Assembly: GCF_000378125.1 (NCBI RefSeq)
Contig: NZ_KB899242.1
Span: 186,001 to 250,000 of the forward strand
DNA length: 64,000 bases
Source of the DNA: Rudaea cellulosilytica DSM 22992
GTDB lineage: Bacteria; Pseudomonadota; Gammaproteobacteria; Xanthomonadales; Rhodanobacteraceae
Direction: 5' to 3'
Shown: positions 35,118 through 43,723 of the stretch, piece after piece
Numbering within the stretch: position 1 is the first letter of the stretch
Layout of the letters: every line of letters starts with the position of its first letter
Notes under the pieces: generated by a model
Databases searched by the model: none
What the model was told of the DNA's origin: nothing
The model's input: the letters and a program-made list of their open reading frames with translations, nothing else
Position numbers and translations under genes: made by a program

Positions 35118-36068
35118 ATGCGCAACGACCATACTGTCGCATTGCGCGCATTCCGCGCGATCGCCACGCACGGCAGCTTCACCCAGGCCGCGCGCGAACT
35201 CGACGTGAGCGCTTCGGCCCTGAGCCAGACCCTGCGCGCGCTCGAAACCCGCCTCGGCGTGCGCCTGTTGCAGCGGACTACGCGCCGCGTCGGCCTGACC
35301 GAGGCCGGCAGCGAATTCCTCGCCCGCATCGCCCCAGCACTCGGCGCGATCGACGGCGCAATCGAGGAAATGCAGCAGCGCAGCGGTCGCCCGGCCGGAT
35401 TGCTGCGCATCACCGTGCCGCCGGTCGCGGTGCCCGTGCTGATCGCGCCGAATCTGGCCGATTTCCTGCGCACCTACCCGGACATCCGCGTCGACGTGCG
35501 CACCGATTCCTCGCTCGCCGACCTCGTCGCCGAAGGGCTCGACGCCGGCATCCGCCTGTCCGAGAAACTGCAGCCGGGCATGGTCGCACTGCCGTTGGGC
35601 GGGCCACAGCGATCGCTCGTCGTCGGCTCGCCCGCTTACCTGAAGAAGCACGGCACGCCCAAACATCCGAACGAGCTCGACGGACACAACTGCATCCAGT
35701 TCCGCTTCGACTCGAACGGTCCGATCTATCGCTGGGAATTCGCCCATCCGAGCGGCCCGCAGCGCGGACGCTGGTTCGAGACCGACGTCTGCGGCAACCT
35801 GATCTGCAACGACGCCGGACTGATGATGCAGGCCCTGCTCGACGGTGTCGGGCTTTCGCACGTGATGCAATACACGGTGCGCGAACAGCTCGAGCGCGGC
35901 CGCCTCGTCAGCGTGCTGGACAAGTGGCTGCCGCCGTACGACGGTTTTTTCCTCTACTACCCGAGTCGCTACCAGGTACCGCCCAAGCTGCGCGTGTTCG
36001 CCGAATTCCTGCGCGCGCGACTGGCCAAGGCAGACTTATCAAGAAAGGAACTCGTCCTCAAAACGTAG
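35118..36068 (+). CDS. LysR family transcriptional regulator
   Basis: 316-aa LysR regulator. Helix-turn-helix: AFRAIATHGSFTQAARELDV and SALSQTLRALETRLGVRLL (residues 10-50). A substrate-binding domain of the CrgA/DmlR-like subgroup follows, with LRITVPP and GLDAGIRL. Divergent from the alcohol dehydrogenase gene, with a 105-bp promoter region holding AAAAAGGC and GCCCTTTTT half-sites (35080-35111), so it probably controls the dehydrogenase operon and itself. Inducer unknown. Confidence 0.92.
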   Translation: MRNDHTVALRAFRAIATHGSFTQAARELDVSASALSQTLRALETRLGVRLLQRTTRRVGLTEAGSEFLARIAPALGAIDGAIEEMQQRSGRPAGLLRITVPPVAVPVLIAPNLADFLRTYPDIRVDVRTDSSLADLVAEGLDAGIRLSEKLQPGMVALPLGGPQRSLVVGSPAYLKKHGTPKHPNELDGHNCIQFRFDSNGPIYRWEFAHPSGPQRGRWFETDVCGNLICNDAGLMMQALLDGVGLSHVMQYTVREQLERGRLVSVLDKWLPPYDGFFLYYPSRYQVPPKLRVFAEFLRARLAKADLSRKELVLKT

Positions 36069-36116
36069 CGGGTTCCCGTCTTCGTCCAGTCAAAAATCGC
36101 CTGTAACGTCGGCGTC

Positions 36117-37313
36117 ATGAACATCCTGATGCTGTCCGACGTTTACTTTCCGCGCGTCAACGGCGTGTCGACCTCGATCCGCACGTTCGCCCGCGAACTT
36201 CGCCGGCTCGGCCACGGTGTGGCCATCGTCGCCCCGCACTATGACGATGCCGAAGAAATGGACGACGACATCGAAGTCCTGCGCCTGCCCGCGCGCAGGA
36301 TCTTCTTCGATCCGGAGGATCGCCTGATCCGGCGCACGACATTACGCGCAGCCGCTGTGCAACTCGCACGCCGACATTGGGACGTGATCCACGTACACAC
36401 GCCGTTCCGCGCACACCAGCTCGGCGTGATGCTGCGCAAGCTTGCGAGGCGCCCACTCGTCGAGACCTACCACACTTATTTCGAGCCCTACGCGAAGCAC
36501 TATTTCCCGTGGCTGCCCGCGGCGCCGCTGCGCTATGTCGCGCGCCGCATTTCGCGCAAGCTCTGCGCCGAGGTCGATCATCTGATCGTGCCGACGCAGC
36601 AGATGGACGACGTGCTCAAGCAGTACGGCATCGCCACGCCGGCCACGATCATCCCGACCGGCATCGATCTCGACGAATTCCGCGGCGGCGACGGCGCGCT
36701 CTTCCGTCGCGCGCACGGCATCGGCGCGGAGCAACCGGTTCTGGTCACGGTCAGCCGCCTCGCGGCGGAGAAGAACATCGGCTTTCTGCTCGAAGTCACA
36801 ACAATTTTGCTAGCCGAATTCCCCGATCTTGTCTTCATCGTCGCCGGCGAAGGTCCCGACGCGGAACCTCTGCGTGCGAAAGCACGCGCACTGGGCATCG
36901 ACAAGCACCTGCGCTTTCCGGGCAATCTCGACCGGCGCGGTGCCCTGCTCGACTGCTATCGGGCCGGCGACATCTTCGTGTTCGCCTCACCGACGGAAAC
37001 GCAGGGACTCGTGCTGATCGAGGCGATGGCGCTCGGAGTACCAGTCGTTTCGACCGCGGTGATGGGCACGGCGGCCGTGCTCGCCGGCGCGCGTGGCGCG
37101 CGCATCAGCAGCGAGGACGCAGACGTCTTCGCCGCGCAGGTCGCCGCGCTGCTGCGTTCGCCCGAACTGCGCACCCAGCTCGCCGCCGCCGGCCGTGACG
37201 ACGCGCGTGCCTGGAGTGCCCCTGTTCTGATGGGCAAAACCGTGGCGTTGTACGAACATCTGGCGGGCGAATGCCAATCGCTTTCCCACTCTATGCAAGC
37301 GGGAAAAACATGA
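36117..37313 (+). CDS. Glycosyltransferase family 4
   Basis: 398-aa retaining GT-B glycosyltransferase. N-domain: MNILMLSDVYFPRVNGVSTS, with HVHTPFRAHQLG. C-domain: PTGIDLDEFRGG, VSRLAAEKNIGFLLE and FASPTETQGLVLIEAMALG, containing the ExFG-type EX7E motif (E in TETQGLVLIE). It is similar to mannosyl/galactosyl transferases acting on lipids (MgtA/PimB-like). Acceptor and sugar cannot be read. It stands 49 bp after the LysR gene and 68 bp before the amidohydrolase gene. Confidence 0.9.
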   Translation: MNILMLSDVYFPRVNGVSTSIRTFARELRRLGHGVAIVAPHYDDAEEMDDDIEVLRLPARRIFFDPEDRLIRRTTLRAAAVQLARRHWDVIHVHTPFRAHQLGVMLRKLARRPLVETYHTYFEPYAKHYFPWLPAAPLRYVARRISRKLCAEVDHLIVPTQQMDDVLKQYGIATPATIIPTGIDLDEFRGGDGALFRRAHGIGAEQPVLVTVSRLAAEKNIGFLLEVTTILLAEFPDLVFIVAGEGPDAEPLRAKARALGIDKHLRFPGNLDRRGALLDCYRAGDIFVFASPTETQGLVLIEAMALGVPVVSTAVMGTAAVLAGARGARISSEDADVFAAQVAALLRSPELRTQLAAAGRDDARAWSAPVLMGKTVALYEHLAGECQSLSHSMQAGKT

Positions 37314-37380
37314 CCTTCGCCACGTACGGCTTGCGTCGGCGCACCGCATAATCCGCGTTCGCTTCCATCCGGGAAATTCG

Positions 37381-39414
37381 ATGAAACGCTTGCTCGCAAT
37401 CATACCGATCGCGCTGTCGCTGCTCGCCGTCGATGAGCTCGCCGCCGAAACCACGAAATACACTGCCCTCGTCAACGGCGGCACGACCAAGGCCGGACAC
37501 CAGACCGTCACGCGAGACGGCGACGGCACCACCAAGGTCGAGTTCCTGTTCAAGGACAACGGCCGGGGGCCGGAGCTCAAGGAGGAATACAAGCTCGACA
37601 AGGACGGCAACTACGCGAGCTATCACGTCGCCGGCACCTCGACCTTCGGCGCGATCATCGACGAGACTTTCGCCCGCCAAGGCGACAAGGCACAGTGGAA
37701 ATCGACCTCCGACAAAGGCGAGCAGGAAGTTTTCGGCGGCGCACTGTATACGCCGCTCGGTGGCACACCGGACGCCTTCTCGGTCGCGATCGCCGCGCTG
37801 GCCAAGCGCAGCGACGGCAAGCTGCCGCTGATCCCGAGCGGCACGCTGACGATGCAGAAGCTCATCGATTCCGAAGTGACCCGCGGCTCCGAGAAGAAGA
37901 AGGTGCAACTGCTCGCGCTGACCGGGATAGGTTTTACTCCGAACTTCGTCTGGGCGACCACCGACGCGACCCCGCACATGTTCGCCTTCATCTTCCCGGG
38001 CTTCATCCAGCTCGTCGAAGACGGCTGGGAAAGCAACGGCGCCGAACTCGAAAAGCAGCAGAAAGCCGCCGAGAAGGACCTGCTGGTCAAGATGCAGCAG
38101 CGCCTCGCCCATCCGCTCGCCGGATCGACGCTGATCCGCAACGCGCGCGTGTTCGACAGCGAGCGCGCCACGCTCGGGCTGGCCAGCGACGTGCTCATCG
38201 AGAACGGTCGCGTCATCGATATCGCCGACACGGGCAAAGAAAAGCGCAAAGCCGATCGCACTATCGATGCAAACGGCCGCGTGCTCCTGCCCGGTCTATT
38301 CGACATGCACGCGCATACGAGCGCGTTCGAAGGCGGCCTGCACCTCGCCGCCGGCGTGACCAGCGTGCGCGACATGGGCAACGACAATGCCACGCTGCAG
38401 GACCTGATCGCGCGCGAACGCGACGGGACTCTGCTCGCGCCCCACATCGTTCCCGCCGGTTTCATCGAAGGCGAAAGCCCGATGTCGGCGCGCAACGGCT
38501 TCGTGATCAAGAACCTCGACGAAGCGAAGAAGGCGATCGACTGGTACGCCGAGCACGGCTATCCGCAGATCAAGGTGTACAACTCGTTCCCGAAGGCGAT
38601 CTTGCCCGAGACGACGGCCTATGCGCACAGCAAGGGCCTGCGCGTCAGCGGCCACGTGCCGGTGTGGCTGCGCGCCCAAGAGGTGGTCGAGCAGGGCTAC
38701 GACGAGATCCAGCACATCAATCAGGTGCTGCTCAACTTCCTCGTCACCGACAAGACCGACACGCGCACGCTCGACCGCTTCCAGCTGCCAGCGGACAAGG
38801 TCGCCGGACTCGATTTTGATTCGAAGCCGGTGCAGGACTTCATCGCCTTCCTCGTCAAGCACCACACCGCGATCGATCCGACCCTGACCACGTTCGACTT
38901 CATCCGCCAGAAGGACGGCGACATGTCGCAGGCGTACGCGATGGTTGCCGACCACATGCCGCCCGACGTCAAGCGCGGTTTCCTGCAGGGGCAGATGAAG
39001 ATTCCCGACGAAAAAACCGCGCAGCTGCACGAGAAGTCTTACGCGAAGATGATCGAATTCGTCGGCCGCATGTACAAGGCCGGCGTGCCGATCGTCGCCG
39101 GCACCGACGCACTCGCCGGCTTCACCCTGCAGCGCGAACTGGAACTCTACGTGCAGGCCGGTATGACGCCCGCGCAGGCGCTGCAGGTCGCAACCTTGAA
39201 CGGCGCGAAGTACTCGCGCGTGGAAGAAGACCGCGGCGTGATCAAACCCGGCTGGCGCGCCGACCTCATCCTCGTCGACGGCGACCCGACGAAGAACATC
39301 TCCGACATCCGCCAGGTCGCGCTCGTGGTCAAGGGCGACAAGGCCTATTACCCGAGCGAGGTCTACGAGGCCTTGGGCATCAAACCGTTCGCGAAAGCGG
39401 TGACTGTGCAGTAG
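37381..39414 (+). CDS. Secreted amidohydrolase family protein
   Basis: 677-aa metal-dependent hydrolase with a signal peptide (residues 1-22, ending ELAAE). An N-terminal domain of about 230 residues that I do not recognise precedes the amidohydrolase domain (about 255-665). The metal-binding HxH is in LFDMHAHTSAF; later metal and catalytic positions lie in LRVSGHVPV, EIQHINQVL and PIVAGTDALAG. The C-terminus carries KPGWRADLILVDGDP, the small beta-domain typical of imidazolonepropionase/prolidase-like amidohydrolases. Probably a periplasmic amidase or dipeptidase. Monocistronic. Confidence 0.88.
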   Translation: MKRLLAIIPIALSLLAVDELAAETTKYTALVNGGTTKAGHQTVTRDGDGTTKVEFLFKDNGRGPELKEEYKLDKDGNYASYHVAGTSTFGAIIDETFARQGDKAQWKSTSDKGEQEVFGGALYTPLGGTPDAFSVAIAALAKRSDGKLPLIPSGTLTMQKLIDSEVTRGSEKKKVQLLALTGIGFTPNFVWATTDATPHMFAFIFPGFIQLVEDGWESNGAELEKQQKAAEKDLLVKMQQRLAHPLAGSTLIRNARVFDSERATLGLASDVLIENGRVIDIADTGKEKRKADRTIDANGRVLLPGLFDMHAHTSAFEGGLHLAAGVTSVRDMGNDNATLQDLIARERDGTLLAPHIVPAGFIEGESPMSARNGFVIKNLDEAKKAIDWYAEHGYPQIKVYNSFPKAILPETTAYAHSKGLRVSGHVPVWLRAQEVVEQGYDEIQHINQVLLNFLVTDKTDTRTLDRFQLPADKVAGLDFDSKPVQDFIAFLVKHHTAIDPTLTTFDFIRQKDGDMSQAYAMVADHMPPDVKRGFLQGQMKIPDEKTAQLHEKSYAKMIEFVGRMYKAGVPIVAGTDALAGFTLQRELELYVQAGMTPAQALQVATLNGAKYSRVEEDRGVIKPGWRADLILVDGDPTKNISDIRQVALVVKGDKAYYPSEVYEALGIKPFAKAVTVQ

Positions 39415-39422
39415 GCCCCCGA

Positions 39423-39455
39423 GCGACGATCACCGCGCAGAGCGGCGATCGTCGC
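39423..39455. terminator. Hairpin between convergent genes
   Basis: Perfect 9-bp stem GCGACGATC / GATCGTCGC with a 15-nt loop between the amidohydrolase and GST stops (48 bp apart). There is no T-tract on either side. It may serve both strands. Confidence 0.5.
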
Positions 39456-39462
39456 CTGCGGA

Positions 39463-40077
39463 TCAGGCGCGGGTCGGGAACGGCTCGCGCCAGGCAGGTA
39501 GCTCATTCAGACGCGCGTACCAGCGCGCGATGTTTTCGTGGCCGTCGAGCGGAAGGCGCGCGGCTTCGTAACCGAGAAACATCGCCGCGTGGAAATCGGC
39601 AACGCTCAACCGATTCCCGGCGAGAAAGTCCCGCCGCGCGAGATGTGTATCGAGCACCGATGCGAACTGCACGAAAAATTTCGTCGCGCTGTCGATCGCC
39701 TGCTCATCGGGCTCGCCGAGACCGAGCGGGCGCTTGAGCGTGCGCTCGAACCAGATCGTCCCGGCATGGCGGTTGAAATGCGCCGTGCTCCAGTTGAACC
39801 AGCGCAGGATGTCGAGGCGCATGCGCTCGTCGGCCGGCCACAGGTCCGAGCCCGTCTTCGCGGCGATATGGCATATCACGGCCGGCACCTCCCACAACGT
39901 GACATCGCCATCGACCAATGCCGGTACCTTGCCGTTCGGGTCGATTGCGAGATAGTCGGCTTTACGGTGCTCACCGCGCGAAAGATCGACTCGAACATGT
40001 TCCACGTCGGCCCTGGTGTACTTCGCCACCGCGCAAGCCACGCGCGGATGCGGTGATTCGAAATAGTAGAGTTTCAT
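39463..40077 (-). CDS. Glutathione S-transferase family protein
   Basis: 204-aa GST. The thioredoxin-like N-domain begins MKLYYFESPHPRVACAVAKY; NGKVPALVDGD and the start of the next helix (EVPAVICHIA) give the glutathione site; the all-helical C-domain has NRLSVADFHAAM. The cysteine/serine catalytic position is SPHPRVA, so serine-type or structural use. ATG 40077 is chosen over ATGs at 40083 and 40104 for spacing and fold start. It lies 23 bp after the SRPBCC gene and may be in the ArsR operon. Confidence 0.9.
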   Translation of the reverse strand: MKLYYFESPHPRVACAVAKYTRADVEHVRVDLSRGEHRKADYLAIDPNGKVPALVDGDVTLWEVPAVICHIAAKTGSDLWPADERMRLDILRWFNWSTAHFNRHAGTIWFERTLKRPLGLGEPDEQAIDSATKFFVQFASVLDTHLARRDFLAGNRLSVADFHAAMFLGYEAARLPLDGHENIARWYARLNELPAWREPFPTRA

Positions 40078-40100
40078 GTGCATCGTCCGTCGTTGTCGCA

Positions 40101-40577
40101 TCAAAGCGTGGTGAAGTAGGCAGCGAGATCGTCGAAGGATTCGCTCCAGCCCTGCTGATGACCATTGCGACTCGCAACCGATTCAAAGCCGGTCTGGCGG
40201 AAGATCATGCGCGTCTTGCCCGGGCCCGCGTCCTCGAACTCGACGCGCACCAACGTTTCCGGACCGCGGTTGCCGTCGTCGTCTTCCCAGGCGTGGGTAA
40301 ACACGAGCCGCTCGTTCGGCACGATTTCGCGATAGGCGCCGCTCACCCAGTGTTCCGCGCCAGTCACGTGGCGCATGCCGACACGAATCTTGCCGCCGGG
40401 ACGCGGTTCCGCCTCGGCACGGATGATTTTCATGCCATGCGGCGCCCATTTGGTGGCGTGCACGGGATCGGTCCAGGCGGCATAGACAAGACGACGCGGC
40501 GCGTTGAACACACGCACGATCTCAAGTGCGAGTTCTTCGCTTGCTGCGCTCGGTGTATTTTGCAGTCTTGCGGACAT
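40101..40577 (-). CDS. SRPBCC (AHSA1-like) domain protein
   Basis: 158-aa START-like domain protein of the activator-of-Hsp90 ATPase homologue group. Typical sequence: VRVFNAPRRLVYAAWTDPVHATKWAPHG at the N-terminus and QGWSESFDDLAAYF at the C-terminus. The hydrophobic cavity binds small molecules in relatives; the ligand here is unknown. The start, preceded by AGGAG, is 56 bp inside the 3' end of the ArsR gene, showing translational coupling. ArsR plus AHSA1 pairs are common in proteobacteria. Confidence 0.9.
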   Translation of the reverse strand: MSARLQNTPSAASEELALEIVRVFNAPRRLVYAAWTDPVHATKWAPHGMKIIRAEAEPRPGGKIRVGMRHVTGAEHWVSGAYREIVPNERLVFTHAWEDDDGNRGPETLVRVEFEDAGPGKTRMIFRQTGFESVASRNGHQQGWSESFDDLAAYFTTL

Positions 40578-40908
40578 TTGCTTTCTCCTGTTGCAGTTCA
40601 TCGAGATAGCGCTCGAGTCGGTCGAAGCGCTGCTCCCAGTAGAGGCGGTATTGCTCGACCCATTCCGCGACGTCGCGCAGCGGCTGCGCGGCGAGCCGGC
40701 ACGGTCGCCACTGCGCCTCGCGTCCGCGCGTGATCAGGCCCGCCCGCTCCAGCACCTTCAAATGCTTGGTCACCGCCGGCAACGTCATCTCGAACGGCGC
40801 GGCGAGATCATTCACCGTCGTCTCGCCTGAAGCGAGGCGCGCGAGAATGGCGCGCCTCGTCGGATCGGCGAGGGCGGAAAACGTGGTGCTGAGACGGTCG
40901 GCGGACAT
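40522..40908 (-). CDS. ArsR/SmtB family transcriptional regulator
   Basis: 128-aa winged-helix repressor. It begins LSTTFSALADPTRRAILARLASGETTVNDLAAPF and has the recognition helix in PAVTKHLKVLERAGLI. No metal-binding cysteine cluster (CxC) is present in the recognition helix, so it is probably not a metal sensor. It is the AHSA1-linked subgroup. The promoter region contains a near-palindrome at 40921-40936 that would overlap the transcription start. Likely autoregulates the ArsR-SRPBCC-GST set. Confidence 0.92.
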   Translation of the reverse strand: MSADRLSTTFSALADPTRRAILARLASGETTVNDLAAPFEMTLPAVTKHLKVLERAGLITRGREAQWRPCRLAAQPLRDVAEWVEQYRLYWEQRFDRLERYLDELQQEKANVRKTAKYTERSKRRTRT

Positions 40909-40920
40909 GTATTATACCGA

Positions 40921-40965
40921 ATGGTTAATTTACCATATAGTAAAATACAGACCCAATCGAGTCAA
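40921..40965 (-). promoter_or_regulatory. ArsR promoter with operator-like palindrome
   Basis: On the minus strand TTGACT (40965-40960), 17 bp, then TACTAT (40942-40937). Directly downstream, ATGGTTAATTTACCAT (40936-40921 region) is a 16-bp palindrome with two mismatched positions. The predicted start of transcription falls in the palindrome, so bound ArsR would block initiation. Confidence 0.6.
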
Positions 40966-40992
40966 CCCTTGCCGAATCGTCGCTTCTTGTCG

Positions 40993-41574
40993 TTATTCCG
41001 CCTGCGTTGCTTCGACCTGGATGCGCAGGTTCACTTCCATCTTGAAATTGTACTTCTTGCCGGCTTCCATGCCGAAATCAGCGCGGTTGAAACTCGCAAG
41101 CGCATCGGCACCACAGCGTTCGCGCGCTTTGTGCATCGCATCGGGAATGCACTTGAACGACGCGATCTTCAAAGTCAGCGGGCGGGTCACGCCGTGCAGG
41201 GTGAACTCGCCGATGACTTCGGTCGGTGCGCCATTGCGAAAACCGGCGAGCTTGCCCTTGTAGGTCGCCGTCGGGTACTTGGCGACGTCGAACAATTCCT
41301 CGCCTTTCGCCTTCTCGTTCATCTTGTCCAGGCCGTAGTCGACGCTAGCCGTATCGACCGTGACTTCGACCGTGCCGCTCTTCGCCGCTTTGTCGAGCAC
41401 GATCTTGCCCGAGGTCTTGTCGAACTTTCCGCGCCAGACGGACAGTCCGCCCATATGGTCAGCTTCGAAGCTCGGATAGGTGTGCGCCGGATCGATTTCG
41501 TAGGTCACCGGTGCCGCGTTTGCGGCAGAGGCGAGACCGAGCAGCATGAATGGCAAGATAACGCGCTTGTACAT
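40993..41574 (-). CDS. YceI family periplasmic protein
   Basis: 193-aa secreted lipocalin-like protein (YceI family), which in relatives binds polyisoprenoids. Signal peptide MYKRVILPFMLLGLASAANA, then VTYEIDPAHTYPSFEADHMGG, the conserved opening. GVTRPLTLKI and NRADFGMEAG are typical. Start ATG 41574 has AGGAATT just upstream. The function in this organism is unknown. Divergent from the MFS gene; the 234-bp gap carries both promoters. Confidence 0.92.
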   Translation of the reverse strand: MYKRVILPFMLLGLASAANAAPVTYEIDPAHTYPSFEADHMGGLSVWRGKFDKTSGKIVLDKAAKSGTVEVTVDTASVDYGLDKMNEKAKGEELFDVAKYPTATYKGKLAGFRNGAPTEVIGEFTLHGVTRPLTLKIASFKCIPDAMHKARERCGADALASFNRADFGMEAGKKYNFKMEVNLRIQVEATQAE

Positions 41575-41708
41575 GGAATTCCTCGTGGATGAGTTGCCGG
41601 ATTGCACGACTACGACGATCCGATTGCAGTGAAATCGACAAAGCCGCAATCACTATCGCACGAGGCCATTCCGCACCGGTTAAATTTTCGCATGCGCAGT
41701 ATTCCTAT

Positions 41709-41736
41709 ATTGTCCCGTCCTCGACACGGCGACAAT
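41709..41736 (+). promoter_or_regulatory. Operator-like inverted repeat before the MFS gene
   Basis: ATTGTC (41709-41714) and GACAAT (41731-41736) flank nested CCGT and ACGG, with one extra base on one side. It lies about 72 bp upstream of the MFS start in the YceI-MFS divergent region. The half-site TTGTC/GACAA resembles TetR or MarR-type operators, but no regulator gene is adjacent. Confidence 0.4.
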
Positions 41737-41808
41737 CTCGCGTGGCGTATGTCGATTTCCTTCCGATCCATTCGTCGCACGGGTAACAAACCACATAGAG
41801 TGCTCACG

Positions 41809-43260
41809 ATGACCGAAACGAATCCCGCTCCGACACACCACGCCGACAACCACAAATGGCTCGCACTGACCGTGCTCTGCCTCGGCGTGCTGATGGACGT
41901 GCTCGACACGACCATCGTCACCGTCGCCCTGCCCTCGATCAAGAACGACCTGCACTTCGACGACACGTCGCTGGCCTGGGTGATCAACGCCTATATGCTG
42001 ACCTTCGGCGGCTTCCTGCTGCTCGGCGGCCGCCTCGGCGATCTCTACGGGCATCGCAAATGGTTTCTGATCGGCATCGCCGGCTTTGCCCTGACCTCGC
42101 TCGCCTGCGGGCTCGCGCAGTCGCAGGAAATGCTGATCGTCGCGCGCGCGGCGCAGGGCATCGCCGGCGCGGTGATTGCCGCGGTCGCGCTGTCGTTGAT
42201 CATGGATCTGTTTCCCGAGCCGGTCGAACGAGCCAAGGCGATGGGTGTGTACAGCTTCGTCGCCTCGGCTGGCGGCAGCATCGGCACCATGCTCGGCGGT
42301 GTGCTGACGCACGCGCTGAACTGGCACTGGATCTTTCTCGTCAACCTGCCGGTCGGCGCCGCGGTGATCGCGTTCTCGCTCAAGCTGCTGCCCGACACGC
42401 ACAACGAGAAGGCCGATCCGCGCCTGGATGTGTCCGGTGCAATCACCGTCACCGCGGGCATGCTGCTCGCTGTCTACGCGGTCATCAACGGCAACAGCGC
42501 GGGCTGGGCTTCGGCGCAGACGCTGGGCCTGCTCGGCGCCGCAGTCGTGCTGCTCGCGATCTTCCTCGCGATCGAAGCGCGCGTCGCCCATCCGCTGATG
42601 CCGCTCGGCATGTTCCGCCTGCGCAACGTCTCGACCGCGAACGCGATCGGCGTGCTCTGGGCCGCAGCGATGTTCGCCTGGTTCTTCCTCTCCGCGCTGT
42701 ACATGCAGCAAGTGCTCGGCTACGACCCGCTGCAGGTCGGCCTCGCTTTCCTGCCGGCGAACCTGATCATGGCCGCATTCTCGCTCGGCCTGTCGGCGAA
42801 GGTCGTGCTGCGCTTCGGCATCCGCTGGCCGATCGTGGCCGGACTCGCGCTCGCCGCGCTCGGCCTGGCGCTGTTCGCGCGCGCGCCGGTCAACGGCGGA
42901 TTCGCGCTCGACATCCTGCCGGGCATGCTCCTGCTCGGCCTCGGCGCGGGCTTGGCGTTCAACCCGGTGCTACTCGCGGCGATGAGCGATGTGAACCCGA
43001 GCGAATCGGGCGTCGCCTCGGGTCTGGTCAACACGAGCTTCATGATGGGCGGCGCGCTCGGCCTGGCCGTGCTCGCGAGTCTCGCCGCCGCGCAAACCGG
43101 CAACGCGCTTGCAGCGAACGTGGACAAAATCGTCGCGATCAACAGCGGCTACCACGCGGCGTTCTTCGTCGGCGCGGTCTTTGCGTTGCTCGCCGCGGCA
43201 CTCGCCGCGGTGTTCATCCGCGCCGGCGCACCCGCGGGCGATGCGATGTCCGCGCATTGA
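41809..43260 (+). CDS. MFS transporter, DHA2 family
   Basis: 483-aa 14-helix exporter. Motif D1 is MDVLDTTIVTVALPSIKNDL (residues 24-43) and motif A is GGRLGDLYGHRKWF. PVGAAVIAFSLKLLPDT follows helix 6. It belongs to the same family as EmrB but has no adaptor or outer-membrane gene beside it, so a single-component exporter is likely. The start at 41809 (MTETNPAP) is preferred; upstream frame to 41602 is non-conserved. An operator-like repeat lies in the upstream gap. Confidence 0.92.
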   Translation: MTETNPAPTHHADNHKWLALTVLCLGVLMDVLDTTIVTVALPSIKNDLHFDDTSLAWVINAYMLTFGGFLLLGGRLGDLYGHRKWFLIGIAGFALTSLACGLAQSQEMLIVARAAQGIAGAVIAAVALSLIMDLFPEPVERAKAMGVYSFVASAGGSIGTMLGGVLTHALNWHWIFLVNLPVGAAVIAFSLKLLPDTHNEKADPRLDVSGAITVTAGMLLAVYAVINGNSAGWASAQTLGLLGAAVVLLAIFLAIEARVAHPLMPLGMFRLRNVSTANAIGVLWAAAMFAWFFLSALYMQQVLGYDPLQVGLAFLPANLIMAAFSLGLSAKVVLRFGIRWPIVAGLALAALGLALFARAPVNGGFALDILPGMLLLGLGAGLAFNPVLLAAMSDVNPSESGVASGLVNTSFMMGGALGLAVLASLAAAQTGNALAANVDKIVAINSGYHAAFFVGAVFALLAAALAAVFIRAGAPAGDAMSAH

Positions 43261-43336
43261 TACGTGCATCGGCATTGCGCCTGCAGCGCGCCACGCGTGT
43301 AAACTGACCGCGCCCATCCCGCAACCGGCCATCACG

Positions 43337-43651
43337 ATGAGCGAAGAAGACAACTACGAAGAACAATGGTGGATCGCCTCGCTCGGCGATGCGCTGGTCT
43401 GGGCACGCATGCGCGTGCTCGAATCCGGGGTCGCCGAAGTGTTCAATGCCGAAGGCGAGACGCTGCGCTACGACGACGAGGATGCCGCGAACATGGCGTT
43501 GCTCGACGCCGAGTTCCGTGCCTTCGACGGCCTCGACGACGACGACGCGATGACGATGGGCTTCGAGCTCGATTCGATCGAACCGCCCAATGGCGAAAAC
43601 GACGAGGAACTGCTGCCGCTGATGACCGAGAAGCTGTCAATGCGGCATTGA
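43337..43651 (+). CDS. Small acidic hypothetical protein
   Basis: 104-aa very acidic protein (rich in Asp and Glu, for example FDGLDDDDAMTM and NGENDEELLPL), with WW in EEQWWIASLGDALVWARMRVLE at the N-terminus. No signal peptide, no membrane helix, no recognised domain. The reading frame has normal high-GC third-position use and a plausible promoter (TTGCGC, 17 bp, TGTAAA near 43279-43306). Similar-sized proteins seem to recur in Xanthomonadales, from memory only. Gene of unknown function, 72 bp before the SDR gene. Confidence 0.6.
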   Translation: MSEEDNYEEQWWIASLGDALVWARMRVLESGVAEVFNAEGETLRYDDEDAANMALLDAEFRAFDGLDDDDAMTMGFELDSIEPPNGENDEELLPLMTEKLSMRH

Positions 43652-43723
43652 CGGTCGCATCGACGCGATTTCGCGTCGGTGCGCGAACGCGGAGATGAAA
43701 CCTCCGCAGCAAACGGACTAGCC

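Noticed and set aside
40911-40916. TATAAT on the minus strand as the arsR -10 box
   Set aside because: It is only 2 bp before the ATG, so transcription would start inside the gene; the TTGACT/TACTAT pair upstream with 17-bp spacing fits better.
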